Assembly: GCF_027409185.1 (NCBI RefSeq)
Contig: NC_084463.1
Span: forward strand, 50,338,907 to 50,402,906
DNA length: 64,000 nt
Direction of reading: 5' to 3'
Source: Cynocephalus volans
Taxonomy: Eukaryota > Chordata > Mammalia > Dermoptera > Cynocephalidae
The notes beneath the pieces were generated by a model, which did no database searches, had not been told where the DNA came from, and saw only the letters and a list, made by a program, of their open reading frames with translations. A program made the position numbers and the translations under genes. Positions 14,031-25,500 of this stretch are shown piece after piece. Numbering within the stretch: the stretch's first letter is position 1; every line of letters begins with the position of its first letter.

Positions 14031-14249
14031 TGAATTTCAAACAAAAATTAAAAGAAAACATATAGTCTTAAATAGGTAAAATAAGAAAAGACTAAGAATA
14101 TATTAGCTAATCATTAGTTTCAGTACAGTGAAAAGAAAATGTTTAAGCTGGTAGAAGAAAATCATAATAAAAAAATCAAAGATACTGAAAATAAATATAC
14201 GACGGAGAGGATTAAAAAATCCAAATGCTGGTTCTGAAAAAGAAAAAAA

Positions 14250-14830
14250 GGGATTGAAAAAAACAGACTGTTTGAAATTTAATTTAAAAATTACATATTA
14301 TATAATTTTAACTATGTATTTTCTAAGCATAAATTTAAAAATATATATTCATAAATTCGACATTAAAATAAAAATTTTATTCATCAAACAGTACTGGTTA
14401 AAAGATGTAAATAGCAGTCACAGAGAGAAATTAATTGCCTCACAGAAAACCAAATACTTTTATTAAAAAAAAGACAAGACAGAGAAACCCAAAGAGAAAA
14501 GCAGGCAAGAGTCTTGAAGAGCCACTTTACATAGAAGATTTCTGAGTGTTCAATAATCATATGAAACATGGTAAACATGTAGAAATTAGGAAAATACAAA
14601 CTAAAACCACATCAGATAGACAAGACTATACAGTATTGATAAGGATGTGGAATATCTTGAATTATCATGAAGTTGGAGTGTATATTGTTTTATCCATCTG
14701 GGAAAACTGGCTTTTAGAAAACATGATTCTTCCCCACCATACACATAAATGCTTCAAAAGGGATACACATAAGGTAGAAACCGTACATGGTAGCCATATG
14801 ACCATTCAGTTTACTTTATAATACAATGTC
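14250..14830 (+). mobile_element. Second old L1 ORF2 3' fragment
   Basis: 'gtaaacatgtagaaattagg' and the following 'gataaggatgtggaatatct' repeat the ORF2 3' wording seen at 13.3-13.5 kb, more diverged. It lies in the same orientation behind the previous element. Confidence 0.5.
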
Positions 14831-15079
14831 CAATAAATTACATAAAGCACTGAACACTATAAAATAGGCCTTGTGGTCTGTGATTTTTGCCCAACTGTAA
14901 GCTAATGTAAGTGTTCTGAGCATGATTAAGGTAGGCCGGGCCAAGCTGTAATGTTCAATAAGTTAGGTGTATTAAAAGCATTTTTAACAACCATATTTTC
15001 AACTTATAATGGGTTTATCAAGATGTAGCCCCATCATAATTTGAACAGTGCATGTATTAGTCATAAAGATGTTTGCTGA

Positions 15080-15507
15080 AACCAGGAGCGCAATGCAAGA
15101 AATAACTACTTCAATGGAGATGAAATTGTAGCTAACAGAAAACACAGAACTGAAGCATACAATAAACGACCTGAAAATTTCAACAGAAGGGTTCAACAGT
15201 ACACTACAGAAAACAGAAGTCAGCATCAGAGAACTTAAAGACTGGTCACTGGCAATCAATCTGGGCAGCAAATTAAATGAATGAATGAATGGACAGCATA
15301 GCTTAAGAGACTCATGGCACACCATCAAGAGAAACAACTTACACATGATTGGTATACCAGAAAGACAAAGATAGGAATATAGAACATATTTTTTAAATAA
15401 ATGAACAGTAATGGCAGAAAGGTTCCCAAGCCTGGGAAATAAGATAGAAATCCACATTCAGGAAGCTCAAAGGGCACCAAATAATCTAAATCAAAAGAAA
15501 CCCAACC
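15080..15507 (+). mobile_element. L1 ORF1 fragment, sense
   Basis: The sense wording 'catggcacaccatcaagaga' and 'ggttcccaagcctgggaaat' is the middle of L1 ORF1 in the plus direction. It stops abruptly at about 15,507, where the GC-rich VNTR begins. Base composition jumps from AT-rich to strongly GC-rich at this point. Confidence 0.65.
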
Positions 15508-16640
15508 CGACACCCTCCGCTGCTCAGCACAGGGATGGGAAAAGCTGACGGTACCCTGATACTGGCGCCCCAGCCCGCCGCTCTCTACGCACCGGCCCTC
15601 CGCTCTCCGCTGCTTGGCACAGGGATGGGAGAAGCCGACGGTACCCCGATACCAGCGCCCCGGCCTGCCGCTCTCCACGCCACAGCCCGCCACTCTCCAC
15701 GCCCCGGGACCGCTGCTCTCCACCCTCCGGCCCACCGCTCTTCTCTGCTCGGCGCAGAGATTGGAGAAAAAGCAGAGGGTACCCCGATACCGGCGCCCTG
15801 GCCCGCCGCTCTCCACGCCACAGCCCGCCGCTCTCCACGCCCCGGGACCGCCGCTCCCCACGCCACAGCCCGCCGCCCTCTGCGCTCCAGACTGCAGCTC
15901 TCCGTGCCCCGGCCCGCCGTTCTCCACGCCCCAGGACCGCCGCTCTCCACTCCCCGGGCCGGCCGCTCTCCATTGCTCTCCGCAGGGATGGGAGAAGCAG
16001 ACGGTACCCTGATACCGGCGCCCCAGCCCGCCGTTCTCCATGCCCAAGCCAGACGCTCTCCGTTACTCGGCACAAGGATTTGAGAAGCAGACGATACCCC
16101 AATACTGGCGCCCCAGCCCGCCGCTCTCCACGCCCGGGCCCGCCGCTCTCCCCTACTCGGTGCGGAAACCGGAGAAAAAGCCGACGGTATCCCGATGTCA
16201 GCGCCCTGGTCCGCCACTCTCTGCTACCCGGGACCGCCGTTCTCCGCGCCACAGCCCGCCGCCCTCCGCGCTCCAGACCGCCGCTCTCCGCGCCCCGGCC
16301 CGCCGCTCTCCACGCCTGACCCGCCACTCTCCGCAGGGATGGGAGAAGCAGACGATACCCCGATACCGGCGCCCCAGCCCGCAGCTCTCCACGCCTGGGC
16401 CCGCCACTCTCCACTCCCAGGACCGACACTCTCCCCTAATCGGTGCAGAAACCAGAGAAAAAGCCAATGGTACCCTGGTACTAGCGCCCTGGCCCGACGC
16501 TCTGCGCGCCACAGCCCGCCGCTCTACATGCCCCGGCCCGCCGCTCTCCGCGCCCCGGGACCGCCATTCTCCGCGCCACAGCCCGCCGCTCTCCGGGCCC
16601 GGCCCGCCGCTCTCCGCGGCTCCGCGCATGGCTAGGAGCA
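15508..16640. repeat. GC-rich composite VNTR
   Basis: There are two nested levels of repetition. The long module carries GGGATGGGAGAAGC, then GACGGTACCC and GATACCGGCGCCC. It recurs at about 15,532, 15,622, 15,759, 15,985, 16,075, 16,165, 16,337 and 16,445, with exact 90-bp steps in places. Between modules lie variable numbers of about 20-bp units of the form CCCGCCGCTCTCCACGCC. The minus strand is open in several frames (301 and 240 codons) only because the G-rich unit lacks stops. The array lies between an L1 ORF1 fragment and a minus-strand promoter. Confidence 0.9.
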
Positions 16641-16793
16641 GGAACCGCCTGCAGTGAGGCTCCCGGCCCACAGGCGGCGGCTTCAACGGGGCAGAGGCTG
16701 CGGCTACTCTCTGGCTGCCCGGGACGACCTACCCCGCTTTCCGCCACTCCCCCCACCAACTCGCGCTCCCGACAAACATGGAAACTGACTTAC

Positions 16794-16985
16794 CAGGCCT
16801 GAGACGTCCAAAGAGGATGGGGAAGTGCGTGGACCCAGCAAAGTTCTCCACCTTGGGGGGAACCTGCTTCTCTTCTTCAGATACTCTTGCGGAGCAGCTT
16901 TTCCTGTTCGTTGAAAACAGCAAAGCCCAGCGAATACTAACGTAGAAACCACTCTTGAATCCAGCTCTGCAGAAGAGAAAATGCC
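16794..16985 (-). ncRNA. Putative noncoding first exon downstream of an H2B-like promoter
   Basis: Starting about 25 bp below the minus-strand TATA box, this stretch ends at a strong splice donor (CTG|GTAAGT, donor bases at 16,788-16,793). The exon has no good ATG after the expected start site, so it would be a 5' untranslated exon. The next exon is not identified; directly downstream lies the GC-rich VNTR, which would be intronic. I do not recognise the transcript. The call rests only on promoter and donor signals. Confidence 0.4.
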
Positions 16986-17005
16986 AGAGTGGGCTTGCTC
17001 GGCCC

Positions 17006-17090
17006 ATTTATAGACTCTGTATTCAAATGAGGGCTCCTGGAATACGCGTTCTGATTGGATAGTTTCACCGCTGTTAGCAACCAATCAGAA
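17006..17090 (-). promoter_or_regulatory. Histone H2B-type proximal promoter (CCAAT, octamer-like, TATA)
   Basis: Reading on the minus strand, an inverted CCAAT (17,081-17,085), a direct CCAAT (17,054-17,058), CTCATTTGAATAC with an octamer-like ATTTGAAT (17,021-17,028; one mismatch to ATTTGCAT) and TATAAAT (17,006-17,012) follow in order. That order and spacing are typical of H2B genes, where CTCATTTGCATAC is the subtype element. No H2B or H2A coding frame lies on either side, so this is either a promoter separated from its gene or another gene using the same architecture. Confidence 0.5.
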
Positions 17091-17424
17091 AACAAAAGCC
17101 AAAGAGGCTCCACCAAGGGTACTTTCAGTGGACCTTCACCCCAGGTAGCCTGTGTTTTTATGGAGGTCGTTCTCATGACCCTGAAAGAAAACGTCAAGAT
17201 GATTAAGCTGTTACTGCCCATCCCCACCTCCACTCAACAACTAGCAACCTGCCATATGCTTTCTGTCTCTGTGGATTTCCTCATTCTGCAGATTTCATAA
17301 AAGTAAGTGATCTTTGGTGTCTGGCCTCTTTCACTTTGTAAGATGTTTTTGTGTTACAGTGACCATCAGTACTTCATTTATTTTTGTCTAAATAACATTA
17401 CGTATATATGGATACACATGTGCA

Positions 17425-17507
17425 TGAGGGAACTTCAAAAAGTTCAAGGAAATATTTGTATTATCTTTTAATTCTATTTTTCCATGAACTTTTTTGAAGT
17501 ACCCTCA
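17425..17507. mobile_element. Palindromic MITE, mariner-like
   Basis: TGAGGGAACTTCAAAAAGTT at the left edge pairs with the complement of the right edge (AACTTTTTTGAAGTACCCTCA), giving inverted repeats of about 28 bp around a short AT-rich centre. The total is 83 bp. Size and structure fit a nonautonomous mariner/Tc1-type element. The flanks extend the palindrome slightly (CATG on both sides), so the exact ends and the TA duplication are uncertain. Confidence 0.65.
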
Positions 17508-17509
17508 TG

Positions 17510-19020
17510 TGTGTGTACATGTACACAAGAGTGTTATACTGGCAACTCAAATACCATGAGCAGCATTGACATTGGCACTAAAAGTTTCAAAAAAGGCAAA
17601 TGTCTATGTTAATATTCTGAACAGAAGATATTTACAGTATTCCCTCTATTTACATGGTAGTTGCATGCTTAGAAAAATTCCTAGATATTTTAAATTCATA
17701 TTCAAGTATATCAGTAGTATTGTGTGTTTTTATGTAAATTTTAATTATTAATAACTGTTTTACTTACATGAATGCTTGGCTAGACATTGGAAATCATGAA
17801 AATGAAAAATGTAGCAAGAAAGTTAATTGTAATATGTGAAAACACATATTCTATGGGAAAAACGGGAGAGGATAGAGGAAGGGGATAACTAGAAACATGC
17901 TGATTGAATAAAATAGAGCATTGTTAAAGAGGGTTTGGATGACTTGTAAAGGAGTTGAGGCTTTAAACTATAGGACACAGGAAACAAATGTACAGAATTC
18001 TTAGGTTTTTAAATGATGAGTAAGTTTAAATAAAAAAAAATATGAGAAAGATAGATTAGAATGGGTGAAATTTCAAAGGGATTTCAGAATAAAAATTTTC
18101 ATGTGTGGAAGTTATTTGGACTGTTGGAGTGAAGCAAGAATCTCAGCCATCAGCTTATTAGCATAAGTTACTTTGTGTACGATAATCAATATAGGAAATG
18201 GAAGGAACTGGAATGAATTTGTTAGAGAATATAATTAATCTAATTAGAAGGTACTAAATATTAGTAGTTGTCATATACGGAGATTTAGAAATGAGCTCTG
18301 GAGCTCCAAAGTGAGGTTGCAGCTTGAGGTGTGGTTTATGAGTAATTGTTGAAGCTGTGGGCCATGGGTGTACCAGGAGACAGTATATATTAGTACGAGG
18401 AGAGCAGGGAGGCCACAACCTTGGGTGTTGGTGAGGGATGGGTGAGTAAAGGGGATAGAGAGAGAGTAGCCAGGGAAAAACACTGAGAAACATATTCTGG
18501 AAGACAGAGAGATGAGAAGCTGCAAATAAAAACATAAGCATCACTTACTAGTACTGTAACTTACGTCTAAACATAATGAAGAAATAGTAAGAGAGAAGAG
18601 TTGACACAGAAGTTGTTCCTGATATAGTTGTCCTTTCTTTCTATGTTCTGATTGAGCATTTAAACAGTCAATTCTATAAACTAGGAAGGATAACAATTGC
18701 ATAGTTTATTTTTACCCTAAATCTAGTATGCAAAGAATTTGAGGAGAAAATGTGAAAAACACTTCAACTAAAATATAAAAAATTCCTTTGTTGACAAACA
18801 AAAAGGAAATATATTATATATTTAATTTATAAATTATTACATAAGTTCTCAAATTGCATAATTTCTACAATTGCACAATGACCAAAAATAATGCCTATGA
18901 ATTAAATAAGTGATTAAGGCATCAATCTCCAAAGTTATAGGGGATGTTGTTTTATATTATTTTTGTTTCTTTTGGTAAATAAAGGCTGATCAGAATAATA
19001 AATGAATTCCTGCTTATCAG
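17510..19020. other. Intergenic, no gene seen
   Basis: AT-rich sequence. The two overlapping minus-strand frames at 18,254-18,544 have no recognisable family. Confidence 0.5.
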
Positions 19021-19029
19021 TATTTCTTT

Positions 19030-19530
19030 AGAACTCATCAAACGGTGTGGAGTATGCATAAAGCAAATGGACTTCACAGGGCCTGGTTTTCCAAAGCCCT
19101 GCAGTTTTAAATATTGACCTTGCAAAGGACAGGAAATTTCCCCCAGGTTATATAGTCTCTATTGCAAGATAAAGGATTGTAACACAATTTGTAACACAAA
19201 AAGTTGCTGGCTCAAAGGCAGACAGGTTACTGATTGATATGTAAAGATGCTGGGAAACTGCTGTGGGTAGAAGGAACGTTTGCTAAGATCAAGCATTTGT
19301 TGGTGGATCAACTTCACTTCTTGAAAACTGCATTATGGAATGTCTGTGGTTAAACTTGCTAAACTGTACTTAGAAACCCCCCACCTCTGTTCTTTTCCTG
19401 CAACTTCCTGGTCTGAAGAATAAATGCGGGAAGAGAACCCCAATTTGTGGTTAATTTCCCAAATGGAAGGAATGCCTCTATCTTGAGGGTTCCATGAGAT
19501 TAACCCCTTTTTGGGGCTTCTCACTGCTCA
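19030..19530 (+). mobile_element. Candidate solo LTR
   Basis: A stretch with a polyadenylation signal (GAATAAATGC at about 19,419) followed by a U5-like T-rich region ending near the GGGGCTTCTC stretch. No internal retroviral sequence adjoins it. Family and limits are unknown. Confidence 0.35.
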
Positions 19531-19690
19531 GAAGAGATGGGCTTAGAGTAATCTTTGGTGGCTCCATCATCCAGGGGCAAAGGGTAGACAAATCTGTGGG
19601 AGGCAAAGCAACAAAATAATGTAGATTTGATTAGAATATTTTGCCTATTGTTATACAACATTAAAATAGAGTGTTTATCTTTTTTAGACT

Positions 19691-20101
19691 ATGATATTTA
19701 CGGGGGACCATTATTTTGGACTAGTCTCTGGTACTAGGCCCCAGCAGACCAGATCAAACTAGAATGGAGTCACTTGGGCTTAGTGCCACAGTAATCAAAC
19801 TATAGCTGGAAATGAGTCAGTTTTCCAAAAATACAGGAGATTCCAGTCAACCTGCACCAGAGTAATAAGTAAGTCCCCTGTGCTTTAGACCTATAAGAAA
19901 AGTAAGTTTGAAATGACCATCAGCTTTTTGCACTGTTTCTGCTTTTTCAGCCCTCTTTTGCCTATAAAACCAACTCCCTCTGATCAGCTCATCAAAACAC
20001 TCATTTATAGAATGAGGTTTTGCCTGATTCTAGACTCATAAATAAAAGCCAGTTAGATCTTTAAACCATTATTTTTGGAATTTTTGTCTCTTGACACAAC
20101 A
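19691..20101 (+). mobile_element. Solo LTR, class I ERV-like
   Basis: The element begins TGATATTTACGGGGGACC and ends TCTTGACACAACA, so it has TG...CA ends. It contains a TATA-like CCTATAAAAC at 19,961 and AATAAA at 20,041 in the right order for U3-R-U5. There is no internal ERV sequence. The exact family is not named. Confidence 0.6.
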
Positions 20102-20109
20102 GTGGTCTG

Positions 20110-23100
20110 TGACCTAATCTATACAGTCTGAGTGATGGCACTGGATGAAGCCCTGGGACCAAGGGCAGCCCCAGGGAGATTGTGGTGTGGACAGTACCAC
20201 TGGGTAATGGAGGGTTCATACATGGGTCTACATGTTTTTTGCATGTTCAAAAGGCACCAATAAAGGCTGTGGCTACTTCTGATACAAAGTCCTGGGGTGG
20301 CAGCCCTTGACAGGTGTGCATGTCAGGCAGGAGGATTGAAGGAGAAAGCCCATACCTGGAGTGACACACTCCACTTTCACATGCAGAACTTGAGGGGCTC
20401 CCAGGAGACCCAACACCACCCCCAGGCCACACTCTAGTATAGGATACACATCTCCAGCCTTCCCTGCACATACACCCCCACCCCTTTCACCTGTCCTAGA
20501 CAGAGCACAAGAGGCTCTAGCCAAGGCCAGAAGTACATGGAGAAGCAGAGAAGCATAGGATAGGTCCTACCTACTCCTACTGTTCTGTGCGGCTCAAGAA
20601 CAACCAATGCTTCTAGGAGGAACAATTTTACCAAATCAGGAAATCCTTGAATGAATGTGTCTGACTAGCACATTCATTCATCCAATCTGCATTTTTGTTT
20701 CTAACTATTAATTTTCCATCCTCCAAGTTTGCATATTCATCAGCCCTTGCTTTGCAAATTACAACTGAAATCAACACTCCAGAAAAGGGTGGCCAGGGCC
20801 CAGAGTCAGGAAGAAATCTATCTGGAGCAAGTCCTGCAGGGGTCCTGAAGGCTGTCTGGTCAAGGGTGTGACCAGCAGTGTCCTACCAGTGCTCAAGGAT
20901 GTCTGCCCTAGTCCCCACCCCAGCCAGATTGGGGGTCCCTGTGCCACCATTTCCTGCCCTGGCAGCAGGAAGGACCCCCACCTTTGCAGGCAGCTGGGGC
21001 TGGGCCAGGAGGTCACACCCCTAGACCACTATTTGATATTTTCCTCTGTGCCGCATTCACGGGGCTGTGGAGGGTCAGTGGCCTGGCAAGGAGTGGGCAG
21101 TACCCACGTGCCTGGTCCCACCATTGATGATCCAGACGTGGGCGGCCGCGACCCTCCCAGGGGCATAAGGCAGAGCCCTGGAAGGCAGCACCTCTGGGCT
21201 GGATGGCGACTGCTGAGTGCTTCCCATTCAAAGTCAGCCCAGACCCCTCACAGGTGGAGAACGGCCAAACGTTGGGGCCACGGGGCTCCGTCCTTCCCTC
21301 ACCTTCCCGGATTCCCTCCTGCCGGCCAGTCCCTGCACCTCTCTTCATCTTTGGCCAGGTGCGTGGACACTGTGTCCCTTAGGCCAGGGCCTGAGTATTG
21401 GGAGTGCAAATCGCTGGATTCCATCCACGTAGGGAATGGACAGTCTTGGTCTAATCCTCCTCTGGAAGAAAACCTAACAGTAGCGTTTCAGCATTTAGTG
21501 CATCTGGATGGTCATAGCTCCCTCCGTATTTATGAAATGAGATTAGATTTACTTTTGTTTCTCAGAGTGCCCCGGGTGAGTCCTGCGACCTCTCCTTAGC
21601 TGACATTGTTTTGTCTCATGACTTCTTACTGTGCTGTGCACTCTGCCTCAGCTGACTGGTAGAACCTATCAGATTAGTTTATATTCTCCAAAAGGTGAGA
21701 CTAATTTTCTCTGATACTGGCTCAGCAGCCCAGGGGAACAAAACCCCAGAGAAAAAGAGAAATGAGAGGATGGCCTTTTCCCCATTCCTCTGGGATGCAA
21801 ATAGGGAGCCTGGGTAGAGGTCAAATTGTGCACTCACCAAAGCTCCTGCTGTGTCCTTACAGGCAGCGTGTATCCCCTGCCACAGTGACTGTCCGAGGCT
21901 GGTGACAGCTGCTGGGGTGTGGACAGTGGGGCTTGCCATCCCTGCTGAGGACTTTTGCCTTTTCCCTCCTGTTGGGATTTAAAGCACTTCTGAAGGTTAA
22001 AGGTTGATTTAATACATCATTTGCAAGAGTCCCCCTGTCCCCTGCCTGATCTCAGCATCTGAGCAAAGACTTCACCTTAGAGCACCTTGAGCTTGGTCTG
22101 GGTACCCACAGCCCCTTGGGGGACAGTTGGGACATGGAAGGCCATAGACCCAAGGGGTGCAGGTCCTTGCCCTCCCCCCAACCCCCACCTAAACCATCAT
22201 CTCAGAAGCTGTGTTCTCGTCCTGTCCCCAGGATGGAGAGGCAGTGAGTGGAGGCTCAGATGGTAGTACCAGAGCCAACCTGCCTCAGGATTTGAATCTA
22301 ACTCCCAGAATCGTGACAGTTGTGGGGTCTCACTGATGTGTTTAATGTGAATATCCAGATCCTTCACCTGTGAAGCTGGGTGGAAAGAACTGTGCACCAC
22401 TGGCTTCCACAGGCACCCAGAGGTGGCCCCAGCATCTCTAGAAGTGGGTGCCTGCAGGGGGCCGTTGCATTTTCACTCCCACCCAGACACCCATGGCCCA
22501 CCACGGAATGGCCCAGCTCCCCCAATGGCCTTGGGCCACAGCAGCCCTACCCACAGCCTTCCCTGCTGGACCCCTGGGGACCAGCCTGCACCTGTGGCTG
22601 TTTCCCCCACTACGACCTGTTGCCAAGAAGTCTTCTGAAAAGCCATGGAATTTACGTGCATTTTGAGAGGCACCTCTACATGCTTCACATGGGCAGGTAC
22701 TAACAGACTTGACTTTGTCAGCCTGGAAGGTGGGAAGCAGATTTATTCTCTGCAGACTGGATAGTCCTCAGCCTCACGCCCCCGTAACTGAAGTTTCATA
22801 AATGCTCCGTGGATTCAGCATCCTTCCTGAAGGCCTATATCACTGTTAGGCAATTCTTGTTTTTTCTATAAATGAGCTCATTCTTCTCTCAGCGTTGACC
22901 CTTTTTGTCTTCACTGAGGCTTCTGACCCTGGGAGACAGAAAGGAGGTGCCCTCTCTTTAATTTTTTCCTTACTGCCTGTTCTAATTCTTATTTCAAACA
23001 TGTGACTCTTCCTAGAGTAGCATTAACTGCTTACAGGTTTTTTTAACTATAAAAGGTTGAAAATAAGTTTAAAGTTTAAGATAAAGTAACATAGAACATA

Positions 23101-23390
23101 GGTTTCTAAATAACGCAGTGAACTAAATCTCAAGGCAAGGAGAAGAATTTGCAGCTGTTTCTTTCTAGGTTTCACTCTAATGCAGAGCACACCAGTGTCC
23201 CTCAGCAGCACCTCAGAGAGCTTGGTTCATTGTCATTTTTTGTCATGCTGACTTTATTCTACTTTTATTTTCATCTGTTTTTCCTATAAACTGCATGTGT
23301 TGTGCACACTACCTTTTATAGTAATTTAACACCCGTTTCCCTGCAGTTGTACTTTCCATACAGCAAAATAAGGGTGAGAATAGATTAGCT
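20110..23390. other. Intergenic, no gene recognised
   Basis: GC-moderate sequence with chance frames of up to 243 codons (plus strand 20,868-21,599), none with a recognisable domain or splice context that convinces me. A MIR-like word (GGATTTGAATCTAACTCCCA) lies near 22,288. Confidence 0.45.
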
Positions 23391-23446
23391 CAGGACTCTT
23401 GGATTCTTACATTAGTGAATGCTTGACAAAAGTAAACCATGAAGAA

Positions 23447-23605
23447 ACGTGTGCACACACATACCCACATGCACAGACACAGACACATGCATGAGCACAC
23501 ACATATACATACATATACACACACAGGCTCCCACACATACACACACATGCACAGACGTGCATATATACAGACACATGCTGTGCACACACACATCCCTAGG
23601 CCTGT
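23447..23605. repeat. CA-rich simple repeat
   Basis: An imperfect (CA)n tract with ATGCACAGACA-type variants. The small frames on both strands are simple-repeat artefacts. Confidence 0.9.
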
Positions 23606-24599
23606 ACAGCAGAAATGTTAGAAAAGTTGATTCCTAATTCTTGCCAAGAGCTGAAAACTTTGTGTACCCGAAAAATCATTTAGCCTTTGTAATCCTATTT
23701 ACCACATTAAAAAAAAAAAAAATGTGTCCAAGTGTAAAGATTTTAAGTGTTAACATTATTGTTGAATTACCAAAGTTTTAGGTTACTTTGCACTTCGAAC
23801 AATGCTTGAGTGAAATACCTCAAATAAGAGAAAATCTTCTAAAAGAAAAGCAAATCTAAAATCATGAAAAAAAAATTTTTAAATGTAACCTGCTGTGTCT
23901 CCCCCAAACAATTTTTTTTGTTAATTTTATATAACCTGCACTCATTTTTTATAGTCATCCAAATTCATTAGAAAAATTGTCAGCCAAATGCCACAAGACC
24001 TGTGTTCTTTGACAGTCTAACTCAGAGTTGAAGTGGCAAGATATAGCTGAAGCTCACCCTTAATAGATACCTGGTGTGGACAATACCTTGACAGAAAGTT
24101 TACCTTGAAAAATCAGAATGCAGAATTAACAGGTTTGTGACAAAGGCTTGAGCAGGTTCCAGCCATGACTGACAAGATAAATAACAGATGCCATGTTCTT
24201 CTTAATGTAAAACAAGGGAACAGCAGGTGAGGACTGGACAGGGAAGGAGGGGTCAAAAGAGGCACGTGAACAGCCACAGGGGAGGGGCTTGGCTTGAACA
24301 GTGACTTGATGCCCTGGCATCCAGGCTGTGGGCATCATGTGCCAGCTGCGTGGCTTGTGATCGTGCCAGGAGTGTGGGGACGTGATCGCAGGCAGCATCA
24401 GCCAGGCAGCAGAGACCACTCCAGGTGTTTGAGCAGAAGGGATTCAGGACAAGGGGTGACGGGTCTCAGGTACTGGTGGAATTGGAGACTCCAGCATATT
24501 AAAATCTACCAAAGGAACGCGGTGTCCGTTGACTGAGGTTTGCCCAACATGAGAGAGGTCCACGTTTGTCAGGGTTCCTGTGGGGACGTGGGATTTCAG

Positions 24600-25500
24600 C
24601 AGCGTGGACACAGCCTTCAGGTGTGGTAGAGAGGCCCAGAGGGGCACAGCCAGAGGGAAGCAGCAGGGGGCGCGCGTGTCCCACGACAGCGGATCTCAAG
24701 CCTGGCTGGGCGCGCACGTCTGCCAGCGTGTGGACTGCGAGCCTGGCACCAGGGCAGCAGGGAGGGCCGGAGACCGGGGGCCACCGGATGGCTGGGGCAG
24801 GGGCACATGTCGCCTTTGAAAGAAGGGCGTCGAGTCAGCCAGCACGTTTCTGGCACGTTTCGATTTGACCCAGTGACTGTGAGAGAAGCGGCTCCGGACC
24901 CAGCAGGGAATGGGCTCGGGAATGGGCTGGGGAGGGGCCCCGGCCAGTCCCCACGCCCGGCAGAGACGCGGCCCCGAGCGGCTGCGACCCGCCGAGCCTC
25001 CCCCTCCGCGGCGACGCTGCCGCCGGCTGCGCCCTGCGCTGTGCAGCGCCCGCCCTCGGCCGCCGCGCCCGCGTCTCCCGCCACCGCCTCCGCAGCAACT
25101 CGCTGCCCCTGGCCACGCGCCACCTCCGGGCTCCTCTCGCCCAGGACCTTCATTCTCGGGACCTCAGCACCCGCATCGGAGCCACCTCCCCCTCACCGCC
25201 TCCCCTTCAGGACACCACCAAAGCCTCACCTCTCACCTCTCACCCCTCACCCCTCGGGCGCCTGGGGACCTCAGCCACCGACCAGCGCCGTCCCTCCGCC
25301 CCCTCTGTGACCTGAGGAGGCACGAGAAGCAGACCAGTCCGTGTCTTTGCAGACGCAGCAGGTCGCTTCTGCCCCAGCCCCGGCTTCCGCGGCACCACGG
25401 CTGCAGCCCGGACGTCGTCCCTACGCGTGGCCGTCCCGGGCCCCCAGGACGCCTGCGGCTGTCCTCGCCTCCGCGGGTGCCACCCTCCACCTGTGCTCTA
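24600..25500. promoter_or_regulatory. CpG island without recognised gene
   Basis: CpG density rises sharply, peaking at 24,890-25,160 (runs such as CGCGCCCGCGTCTCCCGCCA). Several frames are open on both strands, up to 198 codons, with Pro/Arg/Ala-rich products that look like GC-driven artefacts. By human synteny TRIM11 would be expected on this side of TRIM17, but I find no TRIM11 RING or B-box sequence here. Confidence 0.6.

Noticed and set aside
15325-16429. 301- and 240-codon minus-strand frames in the GC-rich VNTR
   Set aside because: Both strands and several frames are open at once, the products are low-complexity repeats, and one frame runs on into an L1 fragment.
17090-17300. A divergent H2A gene on the plus side of the H2B-like promoter
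   Set aside because: No H2A-like frame or stem-loop is present. The 81-codon plus frame at 17,055-17,300 is unrelated.
20868-21599. A 243-codon plus-strand frame
   Set aside because: No domain, no promoter or splice context, and overlapping long minus-strand frames; chance frame in GC-rich sequence.
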